The notes under the pieces were generated by a model. It made no database searches. It had not been told where the DNA came from and saw only the letters and a program-made list of their open reading frames with translations. Below, one piece after another: positions 15,744-23,809 of a stretch of 45,697 nt of DNA. How positions within the stretch are numbered: position 1 is the first letter of the stretch; each line of letters begins with the position of its first letter. The position numbers were made by a program, and so were the translations under genes. Location of the stretch: positions 1 through 45,697 of the forward strand of contig NZ_CAJGBN010000018.1 of NCBI RefSeq assembly GCF_904426505.1, read 5' to 3'. Source of the DNA: Rubrivivax sp. A210 (GTDB taxonomy: Bacteria; Pseudomonadota; Gammaproteobacteria; Burkholderiales; Burkholderiaceae_C).

Positions 15744-17795
15744 GTGAAACGACTCCCCCTGGCATTGGCGCTGTTTCTCCTGGGTGCTGTTGGCCAGCAA
15801 GCCTGGTCCGGGACCTTCGTTCCCGACGTGCCGTCTCTGGGCTATTCGCCGCAGAACATGGACAGGTCGGTCGACCCGCGCCAGGACTTCTACCGTTACG
15901 CCGCCGGCAACTGGCTCAGGAACACCGAGATCGCACCCAGCGATCCCGACGTGGGCGGCTTCACGCTCCTGGCCCATGAGCTGGACCGGCAACTGCTGAC
16001 CTTGATCCAACAGGCGGCTGCGGCCAACGGGGCGCCGAAGGGCAGCCCGCAGCAGCAAGTGGGCGACTACTACAAGGCGGCGATGGACGATGCGCGGCGC
16101 GACGCCCGGGGCCTGCAGCCCTTGGCCGCCGAGCTGCAGCGCGTCGCTGCTGCACGCGGCACACCGGCCGAGTTCGGCACACTTTCCGGCCTGCTGCAGG
16201 ACGGCTACGGCGGGTCGCCGCTGATCAACGCCTTCGCGATGCCCGATGCCAAGGACAGCAGCACCTACGTGCTGGTGCTGGTCCCTGGGGCACAAATGCT
16301 GGAGCAGGACGAGTACGCCAAGCCCGAAGCCCAGCGCCTGCGGGAGATCTACCGCCAGTACATGGTGGCGCTGCTGAACGGCTCCGGCGATTCGGTCGAT
16401 GCGGCCGGCAACCACGCGGCCCGCATCCTGGCGCTGGAGGCCAGGATGGCCGCCGCCATGATGACGCCGCTTCAGATGCGCGAGCCGGCCAACACCTACA
16501 ACATGATGACGTTGGCGCAGGCGCAAGCGCTGGTGCCGGCGCTGGACCTGCGCGCTTTCCTGAAGGCGCAGGGCATCGCGGCGCCGGCCCGTGTGCAGGT
16601 CGTCGACATCCAGGCCATGAAGGCGCTGCAGCGGCTGCTCACCGAGCGGCCGGCCGAAGACGTGAAGCTGCTGCTGCGCTGGACAGTACTGGCCAGCCGC
16701 GCATCGGTGCTGGGGCGACCCTACAGCACGCTGGAGGAAGAGTTCTCGCGCCTGCGCCAGGGCCTGAAGACGTCGCCGGCGCGCGAGCGCGTGGTCACGC
16801 AGCAGATCGGGGCCCAGCTGTACCACCCCTTGTCGCAGTTGTATGTGCAGGCCAACTTCCCGGAGGCCACCCGTCGCGAGATCACCGAGATGGTCGGTCA
16901 CATCAAGGACGAGTTCGCCAGCCGCTTGCGCAGCAACACCTGGCTGGACGACGCCACCCGCAAGGCGGCGCTCGAGAAGCTGGGCAAGATCGACATCCAG
17001 GTGGGCTACCCGGGGCGCTGGGTCGACTTCAGCACGCTGGAGATCCGCCCCGACGATCACTTCGGCAACGTGCAGCGCGCCACGCGCTTCGCCTTCCAGC
17101 GCGACATCGGCCAGATCGGCAAGCCCGTACTCGGCAACCGCTTCGCGGTGGCCACCAAGACGACGCCGATCTCGGTCAACTCGGCCTACAACTTCACCAC
17201 CAACACCATCGACATCACGGCCGCGATCCTGCAGCCGCCGTTCTACAAGCCGGGGGCGGATGTCGCGTCGAACTACTGCGCCATCGGCGCGGTGATCGGC
17301 CACGAGATCACCCACGGCTTCGACAGCCTGGGGCGCCAGTACGACCCGCAGGGCAACCTGCGCAACTGGTGGTCGGCCGACGCCGACCGCCGCTTCAAGC
17401 AGCGCACCGACGTGCTGGTCGACCAGTACAACCGTTACGAGATCCTGCCCGGCCTGATGCACAACGGCGCCATGACCGTGACCGAGAACACCGCCGACCT
17501 GGGCGGCATCACGCTGGCCCACGCGGCGCTGCGGCGCTATCTCGCGAAGAACCCGGCGCCCACGGTGGACGGTCTCAGCGCCGATCAGCGTTGCTTCGTG
17601 GCCTGGACGCAGATGTGGGCCTTCAAGGCACGCTCTGAGCGGCTGCGCTTCCTGGTGTCGATCGATGTGCACGCCATCGCGTCGGTGCGCGCCGTGGCGC
17701 CGCTGCTGCACCTGGATGCCTTCCACGAAGCTTTCGGCATCCAGCCGGGCGACCCGATGTGGCGCGATCCCAAGCAGCGGGTCGTGATCTGGTGA
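15744..17795 (+). CDS. M13-family zinc metallopeptidase, exported
   Basis: A 683-residue neprilysin/PepO-type endopeptidase. GTG 15744 starts (V)KRLPLALALFLLGAVGQQAW, a signal peptide. The long N-terminal M13 domain begins at SVDPRQDFYRYAAGNWL. The C-terminal catalytic domain has NSAYNFTTNTIDITAAIL, the zinc motif VIGHEITHGFD, and the third ligand in ENTADLGG, and ends PKQRVVIW where relatives end in a similar aromatic C-terminus. All catalytic residues look intact. It acts in the periplasm on small peptides or, in some species, on envelope proteins. First gene of a close cluster; the next gene overlaps its stop by 4 bases. Confidence 0.93.
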   Translation: MKRLPLALALFLLGAVGQQAWSGTFVPDVPSLGYSPQNMDRSVDPRQDFYRYAAGNWLRNTEIAPSDPDVGGFTLLAHELDRQLLTLIQQAAAANGAPKGSPQQQVGDYYKAAMDDARRDARGLQPLAAELQRVAAARGTPAEFGTLSGLLQDGYGGSPLINAFAMPDAKDSSTYVLVLVPGAQMLEQDEYAKPEAQRLREIYRQYMVALLNGSGDSVDAAGNHAARILALEARMAAAMMTPLQMREPANTYNMMTLAQAQALVPALDLRAFLKAQGIAAPARVQVVDIQAMKALQRLLTERPAEDVKLLLRWTVLASRASVLGRPYSTLEEEFSRLRQGLKTSPARERVVTQQIGAQLYHPLSQLYVQANFPEATRREITEMVGHIKDEFASRLRSNTWLDDATRKAALEKLGKIDIQVGYPGRWVDFSTLEIRPDDHFGNVQRATRFAFQRDIGQIGKPVLGNRFAVATKTTPISVNSAYNFTTNTIDITAAILQPPFYKPGADVASNYCAIGAVIGHEITHGFDSLGRQYDPQGNLRNWWSADADRRFKQRTDVLVDQYNRYEILPGLMHNGAMTVTENTADLGGITLAHAALRRYLAKNPAPTVDGLSADQRCFVAWTQMWAFKARSERLRFLVSIDVHAIASVRAVAPLLHLDAFHEAFGIQPGDPMWRDPKQRVVIW

Positions 17796-18628
17796 CGCGA
17801 GGCTGGCTGCAGGGTCTGCACGGGCCCGTCGCCGCGGTGCTGGCAGCGTGCCTGATGGCGGCCGCCTGGGCCGCGCGCACCGACCCAGCGTCGACACCCA
17901 GGCCACCGGAGATCGAGCGCGCCAGGGCCGACCCCGCCGTCGTCCGCGTTCAGGGCGACACGGTCTACTACACCGGCAATCTGTCGAAGGCCAGCTCCGC
18001 GGCTTTCGACGCCGCGGTGGCCGGCGTCAGCCGCGGCCAGCTCACGCGCCTGGTCATCAGCTCCGGCGGGGGCGATACGGTCGAAGGCCGCCATGTCGGC
18101 CGCTGGGTGCGGGACAGGGCCCTGGTGGTCGAGGTCGACGTCATCTGCTTCTCGTCTTGCGCCGACTACGTCTTCCCCGCCGGCCGGGCGCGCGTGATCC
18201 GAGCTGACGCCTTCGTTGGCTGGCATGGCAACGAGCGGCAGTTCGAGGTGCTGGCCGCGCGCACGGGCGTCAGCGTGACAGACCAGTTGGCCAAGATCCC
18301 GCCGGCGGACGCCGCGCCCGGGCCGCGCGCCGCCTTCGTCCAGGAGGCCCTGCGCTCGTTCGCGGTGACCCAGAAGGACGAGGCCGAGTTCTACGCCAGC
18401 TTGGGACTCAACGACGCCTTCGCTGTCTGTGCGGTCGGCGATGTGCTGGAAAAGCGCCCGGGCTATGCCGGACAGATCGGCTGGGGCTTCTCGCTGGCCG
18501 ACATGGCACGCCTGGGCCTGGCCAACACCGTGTACCTGGGCGAGGGCCGTTACGAGCGGGACTCCTCGCGCTTCCGCCAATACCTCATCCCCCTCAGCGC
18601 CGACGATTGCCTGGCGCTGCTGAAGTGA
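17792..18628 (+). CDS. Periplasmic ClpP/crotonase-fold protein
   Basis: A 278-residue protein starting at GTG 17792, which overlaps the M13 stop in a GTGA junction. The N-terminus VAAVLAACLMAAAWAARTDP is a signal peptide or anchor. The body resembles ClpP/SppA-fold peptidases: LVISSGGGDTVEGRHVGRWV (oxyanion-side glycines), then EVDVICFSSCADYVFPAGRA, where the second SSC would carry the nucleophile, and ADAFVGWHGNE with a histidine. The catalytic triad is plausible but not established. A membrane or periplasmic serine-peptidase role fits the M13, CPBP and PlpD neighbours. Function is not named. Confidence 0.75.
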   Translation: MTRGWLQGLHGPVAAVLAACLMAAAWAARTDPASTPRPPEIERARADPAVVRVQGDTVYYTGNLSKASSAAFDAAVAGVSRGQLTRLVISSGGGDTVEGRHVGRWVRDRALVVEVDVICFSSCADYVFPAGRARVIRADAFVGWHGNERQFEVLAARTGVSVTDQLAKIPPADAAPGPRAAFVQEALRSFAVTQKDEAEFYASLGLNDAFAVCAVGDVLEKRPGYAGQIGWGFSLADMARLGLANTVYLGEGRYERDSSRFRQYLIPLSADDCLALLK

Positions 18629-18659
18629 TCCAGCCCATCCCCACAGAAGGACAAGCGCC

Positions 18660-19448
18660 ATGACCCTGGACACCCCACGCGCCCCGGCGCCAGCCGAGCG
18701 GCTGCGCTGGCTGGAAGACCCGGGCCGCGACTTTCCCTTCTACAACGGCGCGCCGGTGGGCCTGTCAGCGTGGCAGTGGCTGTTCGTCCTGACGGCGGTG
18801 GCCGTCGGCTTTGCCGTGCTGGTGGCGCCCATTCCCTGGCCCGCAGGCCCGCTGGGGGCCATGATCCCGGCCGTTCTGTTCCCGCTGATTCCGATGGTGG
18901 CGCTGGCGCAGGTTGCGCCGGGTCATTGGAAAGCCCTCTTCGGCAAGGTCGGCGGGCGCGAGCTTCGGCTGATGTTCGGCTTCGCGTTGCTGAACATCGT
19001 CGTCACCATGAGCGTGGGCACCATCGTCTACGCCCTGACTGACGTCACGTCCAACGCGGCCAACGCGCAGTTGAGTGGCATGGACACTGCGGGGCGCATC
19101 GCCTTCTTCGCCAAGACCATCCCGCAATTGTTCGGCGAAGAAGTGGTCACCCTGCTGCCCTTCCTTGCCGTGATGACCTTGCTGTCGAGCCGGTTCGGTG
19201 TCGGACGCAAGGGCGCGGTCGTGGGCGCCTGGCTGGTGTCGTCCCTGCTCTTCGGCCTCATCCACCTGCCGACCTATGACTGGAACCTGATCCAGTGCAT
19301 CGTCGTCATCGGCACAGCGCGCATGGTGCTGACCCTGGGCTGGATCCTGACGAAGAACATCTGGGTGTCCACGGGGGCGCACATCATCAATGACTGGCTG
19401 CTGTTCGGCGGCGGCCTGCTCGGCGCGGGCCTGGTTGGAAAAGTCTGA
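18660..19448 (+). CDS. CPBP-family intramembrane protease
   Basis: A 262-residue membrane protein with about six hydrophobic helices. The CPBP (Abi/Rce1-type) motifs are FGEEVVTLLPF (two glutamates, but no arginine at the usual EExxxR position), FGLIHLPTYDW (FxxxH) and GAHIINDWL (HxxxN/D). Such proteins are glutamate intramembrane proteases or bacteriocin-immunity proteins; the substrate is unknown. AAGGA lies 9 bases upstream of ATG 18660. It is 31 bases after the ClpP-fold gene and 19 bases before the META lipoprotein gene, so cotranscription is likely. Confidence 0.85.
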   Translation: MTLDTPRAPAPAERLRWLEDPGRDFPFYNGAPVGLSAWQWLFVLTAVAVGFAVLVAPIPWPAGPLGAMIPAVLFPLIPMVALAQVAPGHWKALFGKVGGRELRLMFGFALLNIVVTMSVGTIVYALTDVTSNAANAQLSGMDTAGRIAFFAKTIPQLFGEEVVTLLPFLAVMTLLSSRFGVGRKGAVVGAWLVSSLLFGLIHLPTYDWNLIQCIVVIGTARMVLTLGWILTKNIWVSTGAHIINDWLLFGGGLLGAGLVGKV

Positions 19449-19467
19449 CGGGCCGTCACGCGAAGCC

Positions 19468-19926
19468 ATGGTGCCCACCGGTTCGATCTCGATCGCCTTG
19501 ATCTCCGCCGGCCTGGTCGGCTGCGCTGCGGTTGATCCCCCACCAGCGCCCTTGGCCGGGACACGCTGGCAACTCGTCGCCATCCAGTCGATGGACGATG
19601 CGCAAGGCACGGTGTGCCCTCCCGACCCTGCGCACTACACGCTTGAGTTCGGAGCCGACGGCCACGTCGCCGTGCGCCTGGACTGCAACCGGGGCTCGGC
19701 CACCTGGCAGGCCCAGCCTGCTGCCCCGGGCAGGCCCCATCGCGCTGCCGGCTCATTGCTGTTGGGACCGTTGGCCACCACACGCGCGATGTGCCCACCC
19801 GATTCGCTGGCCCCTCGCCTGAGCAGCAGTTGGCCCTACGTGCGCAGCTACGTGATCGAAGCTGGCCACCTGCACCTGAGCTTGATGGCCGACGGCGGCA
19901 TCGTGACCTGGGCGCCGGCACCGTGA
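19468..19926 (+). CDS. META/HslJ-domain lipoprotein
   Basis: A 152-residue protein with a short lipoprotein signal ending in lipobox LVGC (SISIALISAGLVGCAAVDPP), so it should be lipidated in the periplasm. The body is a META domain like that of HslJ: LAGTRWQLVAIQSM, YTLEFGADGHVAVRLDCNRG, a central GPLATTRAMCPP and a C-terminal YVIEAGHLHLSLMADGGIV. META domains are small beta folds linked to stress or heat-shock phenotypes without a known reaction. Its stop overlaps the next start in a GTGA junction. Confidence 0.83.
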   Translation: MVPTGSISIALISAGLVGCAAVDPPPAPLAGTRWQLVAIQSMDDAQGTVCPPDPAHYTLEFGADGHVAVRLDCNRGSATWQAQPAAPGRPHRAAGSLLLGPLATTRAMCPPDSLAPRLSSSWPYVRSYVIEAGHLHLSLMADGGIVTWAPAP

Positions 19927-22175
19927 GCGCGATGAAGGACACCGTTGGGCGACGCCTCGCGCTGGCCTTCGCGATACAGGTGCTGGTCCTGCCCTTGCAG
20001 GCGCTGGCGGCCGATGCACGCAACCATGAAGCCGGTGCGGCGCCATCGGCCCCGTCGCGCCCGCGCATCTGCCTGGTGCTGTCCGGCGGCGGCGCGCGCG
20101 GCGCGGCGCATGTCGGCGTGCTCAAGGTGCTTGAGCAGCTCCGCGTGCCCGTGCATTGCATCGCCGGCACCAGCATGGGCGCGATCGTCGGCGCGTCCTA
20201 TGCGTCTGGCATGGGAACAGACGAGATGCTGGCGGAGATGGCCCAGATCACCAGCGAGCGGCTGTTCAACGACAAGCCGCCGCGCGCGGACCAGCCGATG
20301 CGCATCAAGGCCGACGACAACCTGCCGCTGGCCACGCCCGAGCTGGGACTGAACGACGGCAGGCTGTCGCTGCCCACGGGCCTGGTCAACGGCGTGGCCC
20401 TGGAAGGGGAGCTGCGCCGACTGGTCAAGGTGCGCGATGCGCGCCGATTCGATCAGCTGCCGATACCCTTTCGCGCGGTGGCCACCAGCCTGGGCGACGG
20501 GCAGATGGTGGTTTTCGACCGGGGTCTGTTGCCCACGGCGATGCGCGCCAGCATGGCGGTGCCGGGGTTGATCGCGCCGCTGAAGGTGGGCGACCGTCTG
20601 CTCATCGACGGCGGTTTGGTGCGCAACCTGGCGATCGACGTGGCTCGCGCGATGGGTGCCGACGTGATCATTGCGGTGAACCTGGGTACGCCCTTGCTGC
20701 GGCCCGATCAGATCCAGGGGCTGCAGGGTGTGTCGATGCAGACGCTGGGCATCCTGACCGAGCAGAACGTGCGCGTGTCGCTGCAGCAATTGCGCCCGCA
20801 TGACGTGCTCATCGAGCCGGCACTGGGCGACTTCTCCGCCGCCGACTTCGACAACCTCGTCAAGGCGGTGCCCTTCGGCGAGGCCGCGGCGCTGCAGGCC
20901 GCGCCGCGCTTGCGAGCGCTGGCCATGCCAGCCCCCGAATACGCGCAACTTCGGCGGCAGCAGCAAGGCGGCGAGGCACCGGCGCTGCCGGTGATCGCTG
21001 CCGTCGAGATCGCCGGCCAACGACGCGTCAGCGCCGATTCGATCGTGCAGACCATGCAGACGAAGGTCGGCCAGCCGCTGGATCTCGACGCGCTGGATCT
21101 GGACATGCGGCGCATCTACGGCAGCGGTGACTTCGAGAGCGTGCGGCCCGAACTGCGGGACAGCGGCGGCACGCAGACGCTGGTGGTCAACGTCACAGAA
21201 AAAGGCTGGGGACCGCAGTACCTGCGCCTGGGGCTGTCACTCTCGTCCGACCTGGGGGCGGACGCGCAGTTCAATTTCTACGGGCAGCTGCGCTCGACCT
21301 GGCTGAACAGTTTCGGCGCCGAATGGCGCAACGACGTCGTGCTGGGCAACGATGTGGTGCTGGCCAGTCGCTTCTACCAGCCGCTGTCACCCAGCCAGCG
21401 TTGGTTCGTGGAACCGCGTGTCGCCTACAGCGACACGCCGCTGTACATCTACAGCCGCGACGTGTTGGCGGCGCTTTACCGCGAACGCACGCCTGGCGTG
21501 GGGCTGGATGCAGGCCTCAACTTCAACCAGTACGGCCAGTTGCGGTTGGGGGTCTACCGCGGAAACAGCAGACTCGAGCTGAGCAGCGGGCAGTTGTTCC
21601 TGCCGAGGCAGCTGGAGGCTGACCTGGGCCTGATGCAGGCCTCGCTGCGCGTGGACCAGCTGGACAGCACGAGTTTTGCGCGTTCGGGCTATCTGCTGGC
21701 GTTGAGTGCGCAGGTATCGCGCACCCAGTTCGGGGCGAGCCAGAACTACGCCCGCTACGACGCTGAAGTGCGCGCGGCCTTCTCGTACGGCGCGCACACG
21801 CTGCGACTGGCGCTGCGCGGTGGCGGTTCGACCAAAGCCGACGCGCTGCCCGTGTATGCAATGTTCAGGCTGGGCGGATTCCTCAACATGTCGGGGTTCA
21901 GGCAGCAGCAACTGCTGGGCACCCGGTTCGTCTATGGCCGCGGGCTCTATCAGGCCCGACTGGGCAGTGTTCCGCTCTTCGAAGGCGTGTACGCCGGACT
22001 GGCCTACGAGATGGCCGACATGCCGCAGACCGTCGCAGACAACAATCGCTCGACGTTCCAGTCCGTCACGGCCTACCTGGCATCCGACACGCCCCTGGGC
22101 GTTGCCTACTTCGGCGTCGGCCATGCCAGCCAGGGCACCACCGCGGTGTACCTCTACCTCGGCAAGCCGTTCTGA
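19923..22175 (+). CDS. PlpD-type patatin phospholipase with POTRA and D15 barrel (type Vd secretion)
   Basis: About 750 residues in three parts. After a signal peptide (LALAFAIQVLVLPLQALAAD) the patatin domain has the oxyanion loop LSGGGARGAAHVGVL, nucleophile GTSMG and dyad aspartate in LIDGGLVRNLAIDVARAMG. A POTRA-like segment follows (SADSIVQTMQTKVGQPLDL, then RRIYGSGDFESVRPEL). The C-terminal 300 residues form a bacterial-surface-antigen beta-barrel ending VYLYLGKPF. This is the PlpD architecture, in which the barrel exports a lipase. GTG 19923 is chosen from its overlap with the META stop; ATG 19932 is the alternative. All catalytic motifs are intact. Confidence 0.92.
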   Translation: MSAMKDTVGRRLALAFAIQVLVLPLQALAADARNHEAGAAPSAPSRPRICLVLSGGGARGAAHVGVLKVLEQLRVPVHCIAGTSMGAIVGASYASGMGTDEMLAEMAQITSERLFNDKPPRADQPMRIKADDNLPLATPELGLNDGRLSLPTGLVNGVALEGELRRLVKVRDARRFDQLPIPFRAVATSLGDGQMVVFDRGLLPTAMRASMAVPGLIAPLKVGDRLLIDGGLVRNLAIDVARAMGADVIIAVNLGTPLLRPDQIQGLQGVSMQTLGILTEQNVRVSLQQLRPHDVLIEPALGDFSAADFDNLVKAVPFGEAAALQAAPRLRALAMPAPEYAQLRRQQQGGEAPALPVIAAVEIAGQRRVSADSIVQTMQTKVGQPLDLDALDLDMRRIYGSGDFESVRPELRDSGGTQTLVVNVTEKGWGPQYLRLGLSLSSDLGADAQFNFYGQLRSTWLNSFGAEWRNDVVLGNDVVLASRFYQPLSPSQRWFVEPRVAYSDTPLYIYSRDVLAALYRERTPGVGLDAGLNFNQYGQLRLGVYRGNSRLELSSGQLFLPRQLEADLGLMQASLRVDQLDSTSFARSGYLLALSAQVSRTQFGASQNYARYDAEVRAAFSYGAHTLRLALRGGGSTKADALPVYAMFRLGGFLNMSGFRQQQLLGTRFVYGRGLYQARLGSVPLFEGVYAGLAYEMADMPQTVADNNRSTFQSVTAYLASDTPLGVAYFGVGHASQGTTAVYLYLGKPF

Positions 22176-22224
22176 ACCCTCCTGACCTGCGCACCCGAAG
22201 CGTTCACGCCCCATGAGGAGAACC

Positions 22225-22857
22225 ATGACCATGCCCAAGCCGAGACGCCAACAATTCGTGGCCGTACTGGCTGCTCTGGCGCTGGCCGCTGGCTGCGTGC
22301 CGGCCGGCGCTGCGCAAAAGGAAGTCCGCTGCGACAGCCGCGGCCAGGGTCACAACTACTGCCGCGTAGACACTGACGGCCGTGTGGAACTGATCGATCG
22401 CCACTCCTTGTCCTCGTGCCGCGAGGGTCGCTCTTGGGGATACGACGATCGTGGCGTTTGGGTGGACAAGGGCTGCTCAGCCACCTTCCGCGTCGGCCGT
22501 CACGGCCACAACAACAAGGCGGCGGTGGCGGGCGCGGTCGTCGGCCTGGCTGCACTGGCAGCCATCGCCGCCAGCCGGCACAAGGCCGAGGCAGTCGAGG
22601 TCGAGAGCTGGGCCGTGGGCTCCTTCGCCGGCGACGACGCGCGCGAAGGTGTGCGAGTCAGCCTGCGCATCCTGCCGGGCGGTCAGGTCAGCGGCCGTGC
22701 AGGCGATCACGACATCACAGGCCATCTGCAGGGCGCACGACTGGAGGCCGGCCGGCAGGTCTTCCGCATCGAACGCCAGGGCAGCGGCTTCGTCGCCATC
22801 GATGAACGCGACGACGCACACCGTGTCACCTTCAACCGTATCGCCAGTGGGTACTGA
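22225..22857 (+). CDS. DUF3011 family envelope protein
   Basis: About 210 residues. The N-terminus has a hydrophobic signal with AAGC (QFVAVLAALALAAGCVPAGA), so it may be a lipoprotein. The DUF3011 part shows CDSRGQGHNYCRVDTDGRVE, SLSSCREGRSWGYDDRGVWV and DKGCSATF, with paired cysteines. A short membrane-like stretch AAVAGAVVGLAALAAIAA follows. The C-terminal 80 residues are a separate small beta domain (GVRVSLRILPGGQVSGRAGD). AGGAG overlaps the possible ATG at 22213, so ATG 22225 (or 22231) is the real start. It ends 2 bases before the next gene. Confidence 0.82.
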   Translation: MTMPKPRRQQFVAVLAALALAAGCVPAGAAQKEVRCDSRGQGHNYCRVDTDGRVELIDRHSLSSCREGRSWGYDDRGVWVDKGCSATFRVGRHGHNNKAAVAGAVVGLAALAAIAASRHKAEAVEVESWAVGSFAGDDAREGVRVSLRILPGGQVSGRAGDHDITGHLQGARLEAGRQVFRIERQGSGFVAIDERDDAHRVTFNRIASGY

Positions 22858-22859
22858 CC

Positions 22860-23783
22860 ATGCAGATGAACCATACACATGCCTTCCCTCGCTTTGCGCG
22901 CGCGGGCGGGTGGGCGCTGACATGGGCCCTGGTGCTGGGCCTTCTGGGCGCCACGGCGGCGTGGGGGCAGGCCCCCGGTGACATGCCGGTGTCGGCCTGG
23001 GCCGACCCTCAAGCCGTGAAGCGGGTGCTACCGGCCGACACCGTGGCTCCGATCCTGCGCCCCCCTGCGGTGGACACCCTGGCCACCGTGCGCCAGCGCG
23101 GCGTGCTGCGCGTGGGCGTGGTCCAGGTGGCGCCGATGGTGATGCAGGACCGCAGCAACAACTATGTCGGCTTCAGCATCGACGTCGCACGCCGCCTCGC
23201 CGCCGACCTGGGCGTGCGCATCGAGTTCGTCGAGTCCTGGTGGACCGAGGTCATCCCGCACCTGCTGGACGACCGAACCGACGTCATCATCACCGGGCTG
23301 TGGATGAACGTGCCGCGGGCGTTGGTGGCCAACTTCACACAGCCGACGGCCAGCGAAGGCATGTACCTGATCGCCAGCCGGCCGCTGGCGGCGCAACGCC
23401 GCAGCCTGGACGCCCTCAACCAGCCGGGTGTGAAGATCGCAGTCTCCACCGACCCGGCGCAGCAGGCCGTGGCCAAGGCGCGCTTTCCGAGGGCAACCGT
23501 GACGCCGGTCGATGACGACCCACTGCTCGTTGTCACCGAAGGCCGGGCCCACGCGGCGGTCGTGGCCACGCTGGCGGCCGATGCCGTGGTGGCGTCGGCG
23601 CCGCGACGCTGGTTCCTGCCTTCACCCGAGCCGCTGGCCCGCACTTCGGCCGGCATGGCGGTGCGCAAGGGGGATCCCGACTTTCTGGCCTTCCTGAACG
23701 CCTGGCTCGAGATGCAGCGCGAGAGCGGATGGCTGCTCGATCGCGCCCGCCATTGGGCAACGTCCACGGAAGGCTTCCGCTGA
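22860..23783 (+). CDS. Family 3 extracellular solute-binding protein, no transporter beside it
   Basis: A 307-residue periplasmic binding protein of the amino-acid type (SBP_bac_3). Signal peptide AWALTW...GLLGATAAWGQA is followed by ATVRQRGVLRVGVVQVAPMV, the usual first strand, then YVGFSIDVARRLAADLGVRI, VIITGLWMNVPRALVANFTQ and MAVRKGDPDFLAFLNAWL at the end. The ligand is probably an amino acid or similar small polar compound. No ABC permease or ATPase gene is near, so it may serve a transporter elsewhere or act in sensing. It starts 2 bases after DUF3011 and closes the envelope cluster, facing the MscS gene tail to tail. Confidence 0.87.
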   Translation: MQMNHTHAFPRFARAGGWALTWALVLGLLGATAAWGQAPGDMPVSAWADPQAVKRVLPADTVAPILRPPAVDTLATVRQRGVLRVGVVQVAPMVMQDRSNNYVGFSIDVARRLAADLGVRIEFVESWWTEVIPHLLDDRTDVIITGLWMNVPRALVANFTQPTASEGMYLIASRPLAAQRRSLDALNQPGVKIAVSTDPAQQAVAKARFPRATVTPVDDDPLLVVTEGRAHAAVVATLAADAVVASAPRRWFLPSPEPLARTSAGMAVRKGDPDFLAFLNAWLEMQRESGWLLDRARHWATSTEGFR

Positions 23784-23809
23784 GGCCCTCCACGCCGATA
23801 TGGCCGGCC

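Noticed and set aside
15684..17906. Minus-strand open frame of 740 codons opposite the M13 peptidase
   Set aside because: The product is rich in R, H, Q and V without family blocks, and it mirrors the codon structure of the clear M13 gene on the other strand. It is a GC-rich shadow.
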